Shown here one piece after another: positions 46,390 to 57,100 of a DNA stretch of 64,000 nucleotides. The DNA is from Microvelia longipes (taxonomy: Eukaryota; Arthropoda; Insecta; Hemiptera; Veliidae). A model generated the notes under the pieces. The model did not search any database, was not told the DNA's origin, and saw only the letters and a program-made list of their open reading frames with translations. Each line of letters opens with the position of its first letter. Positions within the stretch are counted from its first letter, which is position 1. The stretch covers positions 22,562,171 to 22,626,170 of the forward strand of contig JACMZG010001870.1 of NCBI GenBank assembly GCA_018340805.1. The letters are read 5' to 3'. The position numbers and the translations under genes were made by a program.

Positions 46390-47250
46390 GAGATTCTAGG
46401 AATTCTGGTGAGTTACTGAGCCATTTGTTAAGCGGAAAACATCCAGCAGAGAGTAACGACAGAAGCTGGCGTTTAATCTCTAATAACTCTTCCAGTGAAG
46501 CTGCACCAACTAAAAATCATCAACTACGGATTGATGCAATATGACGTCACTAGCTAGCGGATACCTCTCTCCCTCGTCGTGTACAAGCTGTTTAAGAACT
46601 CTATGTGCCAGAAAACTCGAAGGTTTTAAACCGTAAGTTACGGTTCGAAGCATAAACTCTTGCAGCGGGTCTTCTGGATTTTCTCTAAAAAATATATGCA
46701 TGAAAGGACAGTGATCATCACTGACTAAAATTTGTCTACATCTTGGACACATCGCAACAAAAAACAAATTTTGAATCCTAAAATAGGATAAAACATCTGG
46801 TACTTCATTTTGTAATTTAGCGCCAGGTAATAACGTGTCATTAAGAGATAAATCAGATTTTTTAAAACTCGCATCGAATACAGTTCTGCATGGAGTAGTT
46901 GGAGAGTTAGAGTTGTGAACACAAAAATATGGAATGAAATATTTACCAGGTTGAGTTGCCCGGACCATGTGACCCAAGTCCTTGTACTCTTTCATAAACT
47001 TGATACACATTTTTTAAAAGCGGATTTCTACGAAATTTACTCTCTAACGAATAAAATCTTTGCAGAGCTAATTCCTTTGACTGCGGAAACTCTAAAGTAT
47101 TTGGGTCATATGCAAAGGGTAACTCAACAATATATCTACCTTCCTCGTTGCGGCGGTGTGAATCTACAAAGTGGTTTTCACAAAATACTTCAGCGGGGTC
47201 CAGAATCGGTGGCGAAATGATGTTATTTGCTCCCATAACTTTTCGACTGC
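46390..47250 (-). pseudogene. BEL-2 reverse transcriptase, frameshifted
   Basis: Frames 47236-46943 and 47010-46510 carry FCENHFVDSHRRNEEGRY, KEYKDLGHMVRA, YFIPYFCVH, KLQNEVPDVLSYFR, a CRQILVSDD segment corresponding to the first catalytic Asp region, LRTVTYGLKPSSF, and the active-site box V-V-D-D at 46517-46528 where YVDD is usual. The first Asp region reads CPRCRQIL where BEL-1 has DISKMYRQI, suggesting local indels there. Confidence 0.87.
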
Positions 47251-47960
47251 TTTGTGCAAATCTTCTTCAGCGCCTGAGTCAGCAAAGTTATGTTTAAACC
47301 TGCAATGCGGTAATGTTAGTAAAGTGACATGAGAGGTTTTAAATTTTTCAAAATTTTCGAGAGGTAAAGAACCAAAAATTACATGGCCGAAAATAGTCGG
47401 TAGAACTCCAATGTTAGAGGTATGCGGTGGTACGGCAGCGGGAATAAGTATTTTTGGTAATACATCACATCCTAACAACAAATCTATGTCTTGATTCTTA
47501 TAAAACTCTGGGTCAGCAAGTTGTAAGCCTGCTACACAATGTTTTATAGAGGCGGAAATTTCTGTTTGCGGAACTCTAGGGAGATTAGAATCAACAATAT
47601 ATGCGGTTCCACAGACCTGCGGGTGGTTCTAATAACTGGCCTGATGGTAAAGTTTACACTACCTCTAGAGGTCGCCACTATAGTATCTGATAAACCTGAA
47701 AAATCGTGATTACATTTAGTAATTGGCAAATCTAATTTTGAGGCGAGTTTATCAGTAATAATGGTAGTTGTAGAGGCGCAATCTAATAGTAATCTAAAAT
47801 CTATAAACTGACCTTTTTTGTTGCGGATTTGAGCGCGGGCGGTTCCCAAAACAACAACAGACTGGTGTTTGGTAGGCAAAGTGGCTAAAGTTGTGTATGT
47901 TGTAGAATTATTATTCTGCGCGGGCTGCGGAGATTCCTGTAAAGGCTGCGGTTCTGCGGC
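47164..47960 (-). pseudogene. BEL-2 aspartic protease domain, frameshifted
   Basis: The C-terminal part of frame 48326-47544 plus frame 47481-47164. The active-site segment is LLLDCASTTTIITDKL (D-C-A-S), followed by CNHDFSGLSDTIV and a flap region. After a break near 47500-47545 comes MLLGCDVLPKILIPAAV and IFGHVIFGSLPL. The D-C-A-S version agrees with what remains in BEL-1, so it is a lineage feature and not a point mutation of one copy. Confidence 0.82.
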
Positions 47961-48009
47961 GTTATTATTAGTAGGCGGTGAAACTGAAACATAGCTAGAG
48001 TTATTATCA

Positions 48010-49306
48010 GAATAATGTAATAACTGATGATGGCGCTTAGAACAATGACAAGTCCTACGGGACTTGCAGAACTTGACAGAGTGCCGACCAACACAATTAA
48101 AACACAGATTATTTTGCCTAACGTAACTACGGCGGTCCATAACATTCATATTTTTAAACTGAGGACAGTGATATAACTGATGCGTGTCGTTCGAACATAG
48201 CGGGCACTGATGATGGCGGTAAGCAAGAGATTGATTGTTCGAACTTACGACATTATTATTAACATTTTCTGAAGTTTTGCTATTGTTGACCTGAGTAGCC
48301 AAGATAGTTTTGCGGGTTGGGGCCAAAGAAACATTTTTCTGATTAAACCTGCGCGGTTGAGTATCATTTTTGATACCAGTAGGGTTTGAACTGCAAGCGG
48401 TTACTTCTAATAAACGGCATTGTTCCTTAACAAATTTAATTAAGTCACTAATTGTGGGTATAGTTGCAGTACCATGCTTGGCCTCAAATTCTTTTCGGGT
48501 GGTAGAGTCCAGTTGGCGGACTACCAGACAAAAAAAAAAAAATCAGATAGGTCAGGTAGATTCATTTTCTTCAAATTTGAAATATTGCTAGAGGTTCTCG
48601 TAATAAAGTTTTGCAGATAATCAAAAGACGGTTTAGCGGGAATAGAAACATTTTTGGTTAAGGCATCAAAATAACTCGAGGCCAAGATTCGATCAGACTC
48701 GTAGCGCTCGGTTAATGCCGCCCAAGCGGGTAAAAAATTAACATCAGTAAGCGTGAAATCTTTTATAATATCAGAAGCGGTTCCTGACACAGTATTTTTA
48801 AATAATGCAGCTTTTCAACACAAGTAATGCGGGGATTATTATAATAAGGCTAGTAAAAATATCCCTATATCGAGGCCAGTCTATGGCTAGACCAGAAAAT
48901 TTTTCAATTTCCAGAGGCGGTAAGTTACCAAATAATCTAGGCGGATTGCGGTGGTAAGCATAATCAGAATTTTTGCGGAGAGTTACGATTCAGCACTGGG
49001 CTTAACAAGGTTGTCTTTAGCCTCAATTGTGTCTAACGTGAGCATTATAGCTCCGTTCAACGTATCGTAATTTTAAGGCTTCAAAATTCGGCACAAAGTT
49101 TTCGTTTAAATCTTGCCCAATTTCGTTAATATCGTCTAACACGGCTTCAAAAACATCTCGGTCTAACGAGCGAGCACCAGTGACAAATTGGTTTTTAATT
49201 TTTTCATCGGCAATATTAGGGATCATATCGTATACGGTTTGAAGACGCGCAAATAAACTTTCTTTTTTAGCCGTCAAACGTCTAAAACGTTTTTTTCCTT
49301 GTCCAT
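48010..49306 (-). pseudogene. BEL-2 gag-like region, frameshifted
   Basis: ATG at 49306 begins MDKEKN and the frame is lost within ten codons, as in BEL-1. Frames 49277-49023 (ESLFARLQTVYDMI, DRDVFEAVLDDI), 48790-48521 (FLPAWAALTERYESDR, IPAKPSFDYLQNF) and 48326 onward (CPLCSNDTHQLYHCP, then the zinc knuckle CFNCVGRHSVKFC, CX2CX3HX4C, about 48070-48110) give the same domain order as BEL-1. A run of about 12 A on the plus strand (48530-48542) marks one break. Confidence 0.85.
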
Positions 49307-49540
49307 TTTAATACAGTAAGCGGTAAACCGATTTTACAAAAAATAATAAAGAAATAATAATTTAAAATAATTAAAAGAAAACTCAAAACATTAATAAAAA
49401 CTGCAGAATTAAGAATAAACACAATGAAAATATTCGGCAATGTTATTGTTTGATTGAACTGTCAACTCCCTTTGTTTATTTAATTTCTTTATCATACAGA
49501 CACGATAAAACATATGAAAATTTACGCGGACATCAGAATG

Positions 49541-49658
49541 GGATCGCCCAGAATAAGGGGAGTCACCATAAATAAAAAAAAAGAGATGGACTCGTCCAAG
49601 CAACGTCACCACAGCACACAGTGGAGAATTTAACGAATTGTAACGGCAAAATGGCGAC
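49541..49658 (-). promoter_or_regulatory. Conserved 5' leader block of BEL-2
   Basis: On the plus strand aaaatggcgac (49648-49658) is a YY1/Pho-type site. On the minus strand it is followed by gtgtgctgtggtgacg, ttggacgagtcca and a tatggtgactccccttattc word, matching the order in BEL-1 (36475-36608). Confidence 0.45.
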
Positions 49659-49773
49659 ACAAGCGTCGGTCTTTCTGAAAAACAAAAATTAAAAATAAAA
49701 AGAAATTAAATTGAGACTTCCACTGGACCAATTTGGCGAGACAAACTGCAATAGAACCAGAAAAATACAGCGG

Positions 49774-49792
49774 ATCCGGCTCGACAGCGACA
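49774..49792 (-). promoter_or_regulatory. Primer binding site, tRNA-Tyr-like
   Basis: Four bases inside the 5' LTR, the minus strand reads tgtcgctgtcgagccggat. Its last 11 bases (tcgagccggat) match exactly the complement of animal tRNA-Tyr T-arm/acceptor sequence. The 3'-CCA-pairing TGG is degenerate. Confidence 0.5.
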
Positions 49793-49796
49793 CTCC

Positions 49797-50355
49797 TGGT
49801 GGTTCGGTGCGTTTCCTAGTGATAAGGAAAAACTATAATCGCAAACCAAGGCGGGTGTAACTTTATAGAGGACTGTATATGCGGAAAATAAACTAATAAA
49901 ATAATAAAAAGATAGTAATGTTATAAATAAGATAATTAAAGCCTGAATGAGGTGGAAGTCGGTACCTGGTTCTGTAGTAGTGATGGAGAGAGCACCGTGC
50001 CCTCGGTGACGTCCTGGCTGCATAAAATGTAGAACTGGTTCGGTGTTTTTAGATTGATAATAACAAAATAACAGAAGTAGGCGGTAAGCGGTTGAACCCG
50101 GTTTCACGTTCAAAAACCGGTTTAGGTTTAAATAGCGGATTAGTTAGCGGTTGCGTTAGCACAAAACATAGCGGCGAGACGGAAGCGGATAGGCAACTAA
50201 CTAAAAAAAGTAAAGAATTACGCACTAGGCGGCGCTAGTAGTAACCTGAAGGCGGGAAACATCTTTAAGATTATATCAGGCAAAAAATATATAATAAATA
50301 ATAATCGCATAAAGATAATTAATAAAATAAATAAAATCATACATAAAATCCTCCA
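49797..50355 (-). repeat. 5' LTR of BEL-2
   Basis: 559 bp with the same ends as 43109-43673. An actcc also lies directly inside this LTR (49792-49796), identical to the target duplication. This is probably coincidence with the leader sequence. Confidence 0.93.
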
Positions 50356-50360
50356 ACTCC

Positions 50361-51004
50361 ATTAAATTCTTACCCCTCTCTGTAAAGGTTTTATTAAACA
50401 ACCAACAGATTATAGAAGGAAGTTTCAATTATAAAAAAAAATAAAGGTAAAAAGCTAAACAAAAGAAATTCTCTTTTTTACCCTTACTTTTTAACAGTTT
50501 TTGTACCTAAATTCATTACATTCCTTTAGCAAGAAGCAAGAAAAATAAACAGCATTTTAAAACAGATACATTCTACACATATTTTCACGTCGAAACCTAG
50601 CATTTTTTTAGAAATATATAAACGTGTAGAGCCTTTTAAATTTAAGTGTTGAGGAAAAATATGTATTCTAAAATTTTAAAGGTTAAAAGGTCAAAATAAA
50701 TTCTAGTTTTAAGTTTGATAAAAATTATGTTTTTTAGACTTTTTCTTAGACTCACAATATTTTATTAAACATTTCGATAGATTTTTTAAACATTCACTAA
50801 AAGTATATACTAATTCAAACCATATGATGATACTTTTATATAACTTTTACAGCTATATAATATATTTATGTTTTAAAATAGGTTTCTTATCATTTACTTC
50901 TTTTAAATTCTTGGTTTCTGAACATCTATCGACCATCATATCTGTGCTTAGTAGCCATGTTGTCGGGAGTGATGAAGTTTACAAAGCTGTTCTTAAAGAT
51001 TATT
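50361..51004. other. AT-rich DNA, nothing recognised
   Basis: Flank of BEL-2; only short low-complexity frames. Confidence 0.5.
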
Positions 51005-51180
51005 TTCATAATAATAATAATAAATCGTTTATTTATAGATAAATACCTGTTTACAATGATAAAATTACAAATAAATAAAATAATATATATTGACCATTTG
51101 TGTCGCATAAGCGCTAGGCTTTGCGCGACACGAATAAGAAATCAAATAAGCAAGAAGAAATCAAATACCCCCTCAAAACC
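51005..51180 (-). mobile_element. LINE 3'-end fragment
   Basis: On the minus strand the segment ends with taaacgatttattattatta, an (ATT)n tail typical of some insect LINEs. It is preceded by about 150 bp of AT-rich 3' untranslated sequence and a hairpin gtcgcgcaaag ... cttatgcgaca. The tail matches the 38-bp insertion at 25637. No coding part is kept. Confidence 0.4.
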
Positions 51181-51227
51181 ATTATAAAGTTTAAATCATT
51201 TTTATTTTAAATTATGCCTTTTGCTTC

Positions 51228-51860
51228 TACTTATTTATGCCATTGGTATACAGGAAAAAGTTTTTGTTTGCAAAACACAAAATGGTTTCGAAACTTCGAA
51301 ACCGAGATTACACCTGAGTTAACCGTTTTTAAAATCCGTGTTTAAGTTTTTTTTTAGACCTCCTAAGTAGTTGTCTAATTTAAGACTTTCACAAAGTTGC
51401 CTTTCTGTCAGTGAGTGTAAGTGTGTGTGTGTGCTATAAAAAGCTCCTAGCGTATTTATGCTACAGAGTTGAAACAAAACTCCATCCATAAGTCTAGCTG
51501 TGTTATCCGGAAAATATTGTTTTATGACGTTTTTACCTCAGCAAAACTTTTGGAAATTCATAAATCTCAGAAATATGTTACGATTGATATAACATTAAGC
51601 ACCCCTATAGTCATATGTAAGATTAATAAATACACCACGTTTAATCTCATTATCAGCATTAGTTTAATTTTTATCAAACTATTTTTTTGTTAAAAAATTA
51701 TAAAAATCAAAAATACTCCAATTAAATTGAAATTTGGGACGAGGGTATCTTTTTGTATAACAAATAGTTGTACTAAGTTTCTTTTAATACGGCAAGTTGT
51801 CTTCGGTTTTGTTGGGACATAAATTTAAAGAAGTCAGTGCCTGGGTGGGTGACCGATGGA
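51228..51860 (+). repeat. Dispersed repeat R1, copy b
   Basis: Diverged R1 copy: accattggtatacaggaaaaag-type start, a paired ttcgaaaccg region, a (GT)n run, a ctagctgtgttatccggaaaa block, atgacgtt, cattatcagcattagtttaa, and a 3' part ending gtcagtgcctgggtgggtga. The last part closely resembles the C-box region of the 5S rRNA internal promoter. A perfect hairpin follows at 51871-51897. Confidence 0.7.
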
Positions 51861-51870
51861 ATAAAATTAC

Positions 51871-51897
51871 TGTATCACTGTCTGATACAGTGATACA
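51871..51897. repeat. Perfect short hairpin after R1 copy b
   Basis: tgtatcactgt and acagtgataca form an 11-bp stem with a 5-base loop. A third partial copy (gatacagtgatt) lies at about 51926-51937. It could mark the end of the repeat. Confidence 0.7.
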
Positions 51898-52499
51898 TTT
51901 GATTATTATTTATAGTTGTACATTGATACAGTGATTTGTAGTTTATTAATAAACTGCAAAATAATTTATTTCGAAACGTGTACGTACCTTTATGGTTAAC
52001 AATTCATTACTTGTTTTAAAAGCCTTTTCAACTTGTTCAGTAAAAAGCATAACTACTCGTTAATTAAATTTGTTTCTGGTTTACCGACCGTTTTTTAGGT
52101 TTCCCGGTTATTTTGTAACGAATTTTATTTAGTTATTCCCGCGAAATTAATTTCAGGGATATTTGAAATTTGGCGGGCATTATTGTAGGTCTATTTTTAG
52201 TTATGTAGGTAGTTTTGTAGATTGGCAACCCTGGAGTAACCGACGCTAGGTGCACGTTTTTTGGGAGGTTACAGTTGTGGTGAGAGTCACCAAGCAGTCA
52301 AATCTTTAAAAATTTATAGTTTTAACACCTTATGGTGGATCCAAATTGAGTTTTACACAAAAGTGGATGTCTGAGATTAAACAGTGATTAACTCGCGAAA
52401 ATACAGAGAGCTATAAATAAATTGGTGTGCGTAATTTTGTTATTAACTTTGGGACGGACAAAGTGAGATATGTGATCACCAATTTTGAGTCCAAGCGGA
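51898..52499. other. AT-rich DNA, nothing recognised
   Basis: No supported gene. A somewhat GC-richer patch at 52210-52290 has no open frame of note. Confidence 0.45.
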
Positions 52500-53489
52500 T
52501 GGAGTTAACTAATATCTTTGGTCTTGCGCTATTTTAAGTCTACAGTAACACAGGTTGGCCTATGATCTTTAACCTACCGCCCGGTCCCAGAAACGGAGTG
52601 GAGTAACCCCGTTTTCTGGCCCATTTTCACCCTATCACCACAGTCATCGATTTATTATTTTTTTGTTTTATTTTAATTTTCCGAGAAGTTATTATTTTTT
52701 TTGTATCGGTGCCCAGTTTCATGTTAGAAGACAGGAGACTGTCTTTAGATAAGTTTGTAAAGGGGCCCCTAGGAACCAATTTAGTTTTTAAGTTTTCTCT
52801 GCATGGGACCAGTCTATCCTTATTAACTTTGCTCTGTATCTCTTTGGCCCAACGGTTAGGTGTTCTTTCAGATCACCCACCGACCGGCAACTCAATTGTG
52901 ACCCGACCACCGCTACGGGAGGTCTTAAACCAAATCTATCTTTTTTTGTTATTCAATAGACTGGTCCCCATTTAAACCAAGATTTAATTTCTTTTCTCTT
53001 TTACTGGGCTTACAACTGAACAAACAGCTGTATTACCTTCAGTATATTGTTTTCTATCAACGCTATATCGTTCTCTTGTTTATCTTAACAACCAAGATTC
53101 TCAAACCCACTGTTTTACACCGTTACCACTTTTCTCTAGCCTATCTATCAAATTCAATCTTCAGGTACTTATCGCGGCTTACCTTAGTTTAGCTTAATGC
53201 CCTCAGGCTCTAAATTTGATAGTGTGGTGTACCCCCTGATCCATACCCCCCTCGACTGGGTTTCCCCTTTGCCAGTCAGCCTTACCTTTACCCCTCCTAA
53301 ACCAATAGTAACCATCCTTCCTTTCCTCAGGCGACCTACTTAAAAAGGGTGGCGCTCAAAAAGAAAGAGACACTCAAGTCAAAAGCAAGGCGAATTAGAC
53401 CCATGCCCATTCTGCATACCGGCCTGAGTTGGTTATCATAAGTCACTTCACAAGCACCCCCTTGTTGGGTGTACAATTACCACCGTAAT
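52500..53489. other. GC-richer block, probable transposon remnant
   Basis: Clearly less AT-rich than its surroundings, with CCCC-rich words. An 88-codon plus frame (52709-52975) matches no family. Block-like composition with sharp edges suggests an inserted element that I cannot classify. Confidence 0.3.
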
Positions 53490-53780
53490 TTGACTTTTTG
53501 GTGTCCTTCATTTAATTCAGTACCTCAAAACATATAGACTATACCAACCCTTATTTAGGTTTCTAGCATTTTTTTTCACTAGGCTTCTCACAGTTCTGTA
53601 TCAAATACGAACGCATCTTTTTATGTAGCGCCCCAAAAGACATAAAAAAGGCCTTGTCCATGGAGAATAATTTCTTTTATTTCTGATTTTTTTACTTACA
53701 TTTTGCTGAATCAGCAAAACCTGGGTAAATAAGGTCACAACAGTCTGTTTTTCAATAGGTAAAATTTATCCTGAATTTTT
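53490..53780 (+). repeat. Dispersed repeat R3, diverged copy
   Basis: Matches parts of 10640-10830 in order: a ttcatttaattcagtacctc word, a gcgccccaaaagacataaa word and tgctgaatcagcaaaacctg followed by tttcaatag. It lacks the (TA)n run. Confidence 0.55.
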
Positions 53781-55648
53781 AAAATTTATAAAATATATAG
53801 TATATTATATTTTTTTTAATTTACAAAAATTATTTATCTTCAATTGATATATATTTAATATACAGTAAGTTAAATAAATTTTAGATTCGAAATTTATATC
53901 TAAACGTGTTCTTTCTTGTCGAAGATGAAAAAATCCAATATTTTATATTACGAGTCATTTTTATAGGGCCATCCCTCTTCCTTTCTACATCATTTTCTTT
54001 TGTATGGGGTGTTGGTTTTTTACGTCGTAGACTATCTCATCTTTAGCTGTATTTTTCCCTCTATCTTCACATGCTACACCAAGCTACCTTTTAAAAATAT
54101 CAACCACCAATCATTTAGTTATATATTATGATGTCTATATAATGCCTGCAATATATTTCTTCTTTTTATTTATTTTTTTGAAACTTTATTTATAAACGTG
54201 TTTGGTGCTTTTGTATCGCGTTGATCTTTTTAATGTGATATGCAAAAATTATTGCATTTCTGTGCACTTTTTATCTTTTTGATTTATGTACTTTATACGA
54301 CAGTCCCTGTATTATAGGATAGAGGAGGGTTTAGAAACTCGAATCCTCTATTCCTAAACGCCACCATAGCAATTTTTCATTGCTAACGTTGTGAGATTCA
54401 AAACCTTCTTTAGGAAACTTAATGTATCTTGTTGTCTACTTCGTTGTGTCCGCATAATTCCCCTTTATTATTGTAGACAATGTTTATATTTTTAGCATTT
54501 TTCAATCTTCAAGATATAAAATTCGAATATTTATTTAAACTTCATTATAAGTGGTTAAATTGAATTTTTTAAATACTTCAAATGGAGTTGAACATTTAAA
54601 GCATTTATCATCTATTTTTTTGCTCGGTGGACCATAAATACCCCCTCCTTCCTTAACCTAAAACAATTTGACACAAATTAATGAAGCTTGTATATTTTTT
54701 GTTTTGTGTAAAGAGAATTTCTTCTTGATGATGCAGACAACTTCGGGTGTCCCATGCAACACCGAATTTTGCGAAAAATAGGAAAAAAAGTAAATAGGAA
54801 GGTATACTTTTATTGGGCTTTTTGGGTTCTAAGGAGGAATTTAAAACATTTCACTCCTTGCATATTTTTGTCTGAGACCATTATTTCAGTGGCAATAAAT
54901 CCTCAAAGAGTAAAAATTGGACATTTTAACTCAAAATTTAAACTTAAGTATCAATTGCAAAGAGTTTCCTTATTTTTGGCTTAAGAACACAATAATTTCT
55001 TACCTTAACCCCATTTTAAGGTATTTATAGTTTACTAACCCTACTAACACTGGATTTTATTCAATTGAAATTATAATGAATAAATGGTTCACATGTTATA
55101 CATAGTGTTAAGCCCATACATCTAAGATTTACTTAACCAACTGCAATTATACTCTTCTTTTTTTTCCTGGCCTAATCTCTCAACAATCTCAAGTCTAAAC
55201 AATAAGATTAAAAGAATATTAATTTACTCTTCCCTTAAGCTCAAATCCTTTTTTAGCAAATGATCCAAAAAGATTAAAAAAGTTTTTAGGTTTTTTTTTA
55301 AGCTGTAAAAATCTCGTTTTCTTTATTGGAATTCAGTAATTTCTTTATAATAATAGATTTCATTTATAAAAGGCTAGGCCTTGAAGGCAAATCTGGCCGA
55401 GTGAATAAAGTTTAGCTAAAGATGCCGTTGCAACGCATACGCAGAGTGCTTTCATCTTTCCCTTTTTAATTAGAAAGATATACTTGATGAGGAAATAAGA
55501 GGATCAATTCCATTTGGCCCACTGATTGCTAAAACATACATCATGCCAAAGTTCATACACACTTAGAGGTGGTTGCTAATCCTTTTGTTTGTTTAAAAAC
55601 ATTGTTTTTTAATTTAAAATGCCCTAATCAAAAGTGTATATTTAAGGT
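53781..55648. other. AT-rich DNA, nothing recognised
   Basis: A 76-codon frame at 54754-54984 has no recognisable motif. No shared repeat was noticed. Confidence 0.45.
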
Positions 55649-55743
55649 GTGCCGGTGAGTTGAGTGCAGCGTCTAACATAGTATCCAAGACTGAAGCCTG
55701 ACTTGGATAGTCTGTTAGACGCCTGCACTTAACTCACCGGCAC
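55649..55743. mobile_element. 95-bp palindromic element
   Basis: Left arm gtgccggtgagttgagtgca followed by gcgtctaac and tatccaag, mirrored by the right arm (cttggata ... gttagacgcc, then tgcacttaactcaccggcac). The arms are about 42 bp with a few mismatches and a short loop. It is much GC-richer than the flanks. It could be a miniature foldback transposon or the template of a small-RNA hairpin. Confidence 0.75.
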
Positions 55744-56690
55744 TGTTGATGGCATTATTGCCGAAAGCCGGCTCTGCTTTTATTTAATAAATTCTTTGTG
55801 AGAGACGTGTTGGTTTTTGTATATTGAGTATTACCCACTGCACTTTAAGAAGTCATTATGCCTAAACGTTTATCGCTAGTAATAAGTAAATAATAATTTT
55901 ACCTTTTTAGTTGAAAGTATCTTTAAAACTTCATTATAGCGTATATGATAAATATTTTTTGTTACGGACCTTAAAAAAAAGTAATGCTATTAAATGTTCA
56001 CTTATAAAACCCGTAAATATACAAATTAAACAAATAAATTGTATTCTTTTAAGAAAAACGAGAAAATTCGCTTAGTGAAAACAGCTTTAATTTTTTTAAA
56101 TTTATTTATAGATATCAATCGAAAAACTTAGAGATTTGAGGCTGTAAACATTATTTATTGTGCCCTTTTTTAGCATTTCCTTTCAAACCAAATTACCCCA
56201 AAACATCCTCTTTTACCAAGGATTCCCTGAAGCAACCAAAAGTAAGGAAAAGTTTACTTATTTTGCACAAGAAATGGGAATAAAGGAAATGTTGAATCAT
56301 TAATCTACTTCCCTTTTTCCATTTACCTTTTTTCCAAAGAAAAAAAAAATCAAATTTCATTTTTTCCCAAGGTAACATCCGGTTTTTTTGAATGTGAAAA
56401 TAAACCAATTAATAAACATTTATACGGAAATTAGTTTTTTTATTTAAGCAAAAATTAACTTCTTCCATGTAAAACAAAAATAAATATTCATTTAAAATTT
56501 TAAAGAAATGTTTTAGATACAAAATATAAAATTTAGACACTAATTTGGTAACAGTAAAATACGCATAGTCCGTGGCTACGACGGGTATGCTTTACACACG
56601 TTCTTTACAAATGTATGCTGAAATATGTTTATTTTTTACCAATGTGCTTTAAACGGTTAAGGTGGTTAATTGACAACTCTACTGTTTTAG
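55744..56690. other. AT-rich DNA, probable intron
   Basis: Precedes the exon at 56691. The minus-strand 71-codon frame (56193-56408) is Lys/Phe-rich and unsupported. Confidence 0.45.
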
Positions 56691-56746
56691 GTGAACAGGT
56701 GGCTAAGGCAGGCTGGTTGGTGGATCCGAAGGCCGTGGTCTCTAAG
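56691..56746 (+). CDS. Short coding exon of an unidentified host gene
   Basis: 56 nt between a good acceptor (tctactgttttag, AG at 56689-56690) and a good donor (aag followed by gtaagc, GT at 56747-56748). After two bases that complete a split codon, it reads EQVAKAGWLVDPKAVVSK with no leftover base, so the borders are phase 1 and phase 0. Of the other two frames one begins with a stop and one is open but Trp/Arg-rich. The GC content and amino-acid mix stand out sharply from the AT-rich flanks. I do not recognise the protein; the size suits an internal, possibly alternative, exon. Confidence 0.55.
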
Positions 56747-56819
56747 GTAAGCCCATGAAGAGATTGTCTTAGATTGTATTTTAAAGCTTGGCTAAGAAAA
56801 ATTAATATATCATAATCCC

Positions 56820-57100
56820 CTCTACGTCGGACTCACTTTGCTCTTCCTCAGAATGTCATGTAAAACATTGTATTGGATGGTAAAACTTCGCTCGATCTCC
56901 GAATAGCAGTTTGACCCATAGTATGAGGTGGTCATATAGGTCTGAACCAGAGACTATAGAGCTATATAGGTCTGGACCAGTGACTATAGAGCTATATACG
57001 TCTGGACCAGAGACTATAGAGCTATATAGGTCGGACCAGAGACTATAGACTATATAGGTCTGGACCAGAGACTATATAGAGCTAAATATGTCTGGACCAG
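56820..57100 (-). repeat. R1-type array module with a 28-bp minisatellite
   Basis: The complement of 56826-56915 reads tattcggagatcgagcgaag ... then attctgaggaagagcaaagt, matching the array modules at 6.3 and 59.2 kb in inverted orientation. Next to it, 56935-57095 holds about six units of ggtctggaccagagactata plus gagctata. Confidence 0.7.

Larger units (their letters stand above)
43109..50355 (-). mobile_element. BEL/Pao LTR retrotransposon BEL-2
   Basis: A complete element of 7,247 bp on the minus strand. Its LTRs are about 560 bp (TGGTGG...CCTCCA on the plus strand), and the 5-bp target duplication is actcc (43104-43108, 50356-50360). It has gag, protease, RT, RNase H and integrase in the BEL/Pao order and no env. 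The proteins are clearly related to BEL-1 but the LTRs are not alike. The coding region is broken by ten or more small indels. The LTRs differ mainly by homopolymer length, with a small number of substitutions, so either the insertion is young or sequence noise inflates the decay. Confidence 0.95.

Noticed and set aside
49792..49796. Extra actcc inside the BEL-2 5' LTR, suggesting a different LTR border
   Set aside because: TG...CA ends and the outer actcc pair fit the usual model; the inner copy is most likely chance.
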